From assembly GCA_016719605.1 (NCBI GenBank), contig JADJYW010000007.1, positions 1-20,666 of the forward strand: a stretch of DNA of 20,666 nucleotides. The letters are read 5' to 3'. Origin of the DNA: Lewinellaceae bacterium (GTDB taxonomy: Bacteria > Bacteroidota > Bacteroidia > Chitinophagales > Saprospiraceae). Shown here piece after piece: positions 19,107 through 20,666 of this stretch (position 1 is its first letter; every line of letters begins with the position of its first letter). A program made the position numbers and the translations under genes. The notes beneath the pieces were generated by a model. That model ran no database searches. It was not told the DNA's origin and saw only the letters and a list, made by a program, of their open reading frames with translations.

Positions 19107-20067
19107 ATGGAACAAGCACATCCCGTTATAAAAAGTGCGTTTCTGGAGGACATTCTGCGCCCCAAACGCATTGGCTTTATCGTCAACCCAAAGCCGGCCG
19201 CAACCTGCGGCGCCATATCCGCCAAAGCGTTGAACAGCACCTTGACCACAAAAAGTTTATCTACGGCGTCTGGCATACCGAACGCGCCAGCCATGCCGCC
19301 GAACTGGCCGGCAGGCCCCAGGCAGAAGGCTACGACATCGTAGTGGCTGTGGGTGGCGACGGCTCCATCAATCGTAAAGTGGCTTCCGTGCTGCCATGCC
19401 ATTACGATCCTCGGCATCATCGCGGCCGACTCCGGCAACGGCGAGCCATCTTACCTCGGCTTCCGCAGCGGCCACCCGATCTGAACAAGGGCTGTCCGCA
19501 AACTCAATACTGCGGCTGTAAAATCCATAGACTGCGGCCTGCTCAGCGGCCACCCTTTCCGTCAACCTCGCCGGTATCGCTTCGGCAGTTTTGTGGCCAA
19601 GCAAATGCCAGGGCAGCCAGTGGCGAAGACTTTGCCTTTATTTATTCAAATCCATCCGGGCCGGTCTGAGTTTCACCCGCATACCTGCACCATCGAAACC
19701 GAGCTTCCGCCCCTCACGAAACCTGCTTTGTGGTCACGGTGACCCAACGGCCCCATGTACGGCTACAATTTCCAGATAGCCCCAAAATGCCCGCCTGGAC
19801 GATGGCCTGTTTTTCGGTAGTCATTTTCAAAAATGTGCCGCGGTGGCAATACTTCACTTATTTTATCCTTCCAGCCTGAACGGCAGGCTCTGCCACGCCA
19901 GTTCTTTAGAACGTTTTACCGCCCAACGGGTGAGAAAATATCACTGTACAGGCGACACCTTTTATTCGCACATTGACGGCGAAAACATCAGATCCCCCAG
20001 CGACCTTGAATTTGAAATACTACCCAAAGCCCTGAAAGTTTTAGTACCGAGTATGGTTTCTGGTTAG
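19107..20067 (+). CDS. Diacylglycerol kinase-like lipid kinase (DAGK/YegS/LCB5 family), frameshifted
   Basis: ATP-dependent lipid kinase, probably phosphorylating diacylglycerol or a sphingoid-type lipid at the membrane. From ATG 19107 (MEQAHPVIKSAFLED) the family signature begins: ILRPKRIGFIVNPKAG across one indel, RNLRRHIRQSVEQHLDHKKF, HTERASHAAELA and the nucleotide-binding GYDIVVAVGGDGSIN. ILGIIAADSGNG, LGFRSGHP, SIDCGLLSGHPF, FVAKQMPGQP-type sequence, TNGPMYGYNFQIAP, FYPSSLNGRLCHAS and SDLEFEILPKALKVLVPSMV follow, ending at TAG 20065-20067. About 319 residues after correction, normal for the family. Spacing suggests co-transcription with the pseudouridine synthase. Many indels fall between 19370 and 19900. 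The exact lipid substrate is not readable. Confidence 0.85.
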
Positions 20068-20123
20068 AAGGTTGGAAGGTTTCTGGTTGGAGGGCTTAGC
20101 ACAACCCGAAACCTTCCAACCTT
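20068..20123. terminator. 16-bp perfect inverted repeat directly after the lipid kinase stop
   Basis: AAGGTTGGAAGGTTTC (20068-20083) and its exact complement (20108-20123) flank a 24-base loop; four more pairs (GGTT/AACC) add outside a two-base bulge. The first arm begins at the base after the TAG stop. An 11-base direct repeat, GGTTTCTGGTT (20055-20065 and 20078-20088), overlaps the last codons of the kinase. It is probably a transcription terminator or mRNA-end stabiliser, although no T-run follows. Confidence 0.6.
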
Positions 20124-20149
20124 AACCAAAGCTTCTTCCAATAATTTTT

Positions 20150-20495
20150 ATGGTCCAAAAACAAACACACTGCTTCCGAAAGCGGTTTGTCTTCCTCCAC
20201 CACCGCGATTTCGAGGCTGCCGAGAAAACGAACCTGATATGAATTTGACAAACGACCAAACAAGTCCTGCGTATCTAGTTAGAGTGCGGCAAGGGCGGCA
20301 AAATCCACGGTGATCGGGCTACATGGGCGCCGGAAACGCGAGCTGGACGAACTGGCTAAGCTTGATCAAGAACAAGTGTGTGCCGCGGGGTGGCGCCAGG
20401 GCAAGCATCATCATCGCTAAGGCAACCACCGCGACAAAGTACTCAGTCTTCTGGTGGAACTCGGCTACACCAATACAAAAAAAGCCGGCGGGTAA
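20150..20495 (+). CDS. SUI1/YciH family translation initiation factor (heavily damaged)
   Basis: Small bacterial homologue of eukaryotic eIF1, a ribosome-binding fidelity factor. The gene is broken into short pieces, but family blocks appear in order over a length of ~114 residues. These are KHTASESGL near 20160 (second frame), NKQVLRI near 20255-20275, GKGGK near 20290, ELDELAK near 20345, LIKNKC near 20364 (third frame), and NHRDKVLSLLVELGY then TNTKKAGG, ending at TAA 20493-20495. The closing HRDKVL...GYTNTKKAGG is diagnostic. An in-frame TAA at 20418-20420 and several frame changes are best explained by sequencing errors, which are densest here. The start at ATG 20150 is chosen from family length. 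Codon-level fit elsewhere is too poor to rule out local decay. It lies 26 bases after the inverted repeat. Confidence 0.8.
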
Positions 20496-20666
20496 TTCAC
20501 GCCGCAGCCGCGCAAACCACACCAGTATCCAACCACTAACTCTGTAGTTTTTTGATCAACATCGGCCGGGAGCACCAATGGGCCGTAACGGTTGCACGAG
20601 GCATCTGTTACTTGTTGAGCCGGGATCGCCGGGCTATCAACTGGCGTTTGAGTGAGTTCGGGCATC
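20496..20666. other. Right-edge stretch without a supported gene
   Basis: The last 171 bases contain open stretches on both strands (for example minus-strand MPELTQTPVDSPAIPAQQ from 20665) but none resembles a known protein. Error density is high here, so a real gene crossing the right edge could be hidden. Confidence 0.3.

Noticed and set aside
20096..20250. A plausible minus-strand peptide ending in FLDHKNYWKKLW opposite the lipid kinase and SUI1 genes.
   Set aside because: The plus strand over the same bases carries the N-terminal blocks of SUI1 (KHTASESGL, RDFEAAE) continuous with its diagnostic C-terminus, so the minus-strand peptide is a shadow.
1..20495. A cluster of decaying pseudogenes, suggested by frameshifts in almost every gene.
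   Set aside because: Unrelated housekeeping and accessory genes are equally affected, conserved residues are kept in every frame, and several breaks fall in homopolymers; sequencing error explains this better.
20538..20553. Small stem (AACT-CTGT-AGTT) followed by six T after the SUI1 gene, terminator-like.
   Set aside because: The stem is only 4 bp and A/T-rich, expected by chance in sequence of this quality.

Overview
The window looks like the genome of a Bacteroidota member, most likely a Saprospiraceae-like environmental lineage. Four things point there: a secreted protein with a type IX secretion (T9SS) type A C-terminal sorting domain, a TonB-dependent receptor with an N-terminal carboxypeptidase-regulatory-like domain, TAnnTTTG promoter boxes, and start codons without Shine-Dalgarno sequences. 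GC content is fairly high. Nearly every gene is broken by single-base indels, yet the conserved protein sequence resumes at once in another frame. I therefore read the breaks as uncorrected long-read sequencing errors rather than gene decay. Errors become denser after about 18 kb, where substitutions also appear. Gene spans below are reconstructed across these frameshifts.

Layout. 1-4197 (-): N-terminal ~1,400 residues of a large alpha-2-macroglobulin-family protease inhibitor, running off the left edge. 4406-4984 (+): Uma2-family (DUF820) nuclease-like protein. 5087-6791 (+): T9SS-exported protein, separated by a hairpin from a convergent lipoprotein Mn-type superoxide dismutase (6853-7620, -). 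7684-9151 (-): large helical protein of unknown function. 9244-9969 (-): FabG-like SDR reductase. 9970-10334: gene-free divergent region rich in dyads, including a nested stem-loop candidate. 10335-11828 (+): sodium:solute symporter. 11904-12752 (+): alpha/beta hydrolase. 12893-15122 (+): TonB-dependent receptor. 15236-16224 (+): ketoacyl synthase III-like enzyme. 16298-17781 (+): AMP-dependent acyl-CoA synthetase. 17929-19101 (+): RluA-family pseudouridine synthase. 19107-20067 (+): diacylglycerol/lipid kinase. 20150-20495 (+): SUI1/YciH translation initiation factor, badly damaged but recognisable.

How the genes may work together. The KAS III-like enzyme and the acyl-CoA synthetase are adjacent and co-oriented and could act on the same acyl substrate; the FabG-like reductase 5 kb away may or may not belong. 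The pseudouridine synthase and lipid kinase are five bases apart behind one promoter-like box and are probably co-transcribed. The other genes look like ordinary independent chromosomal genes. I saw no mobile element, CRISPR array, tRNA or rRNA, and no convincing new defence or biosynthetic system. The points most worth a second look are the nested inverted repeats at 10135-10215, the non-canonical active site of the KAS III-like enzyme, the short tandem repeats directly upstream of three start codons, and the unknown helical protein.
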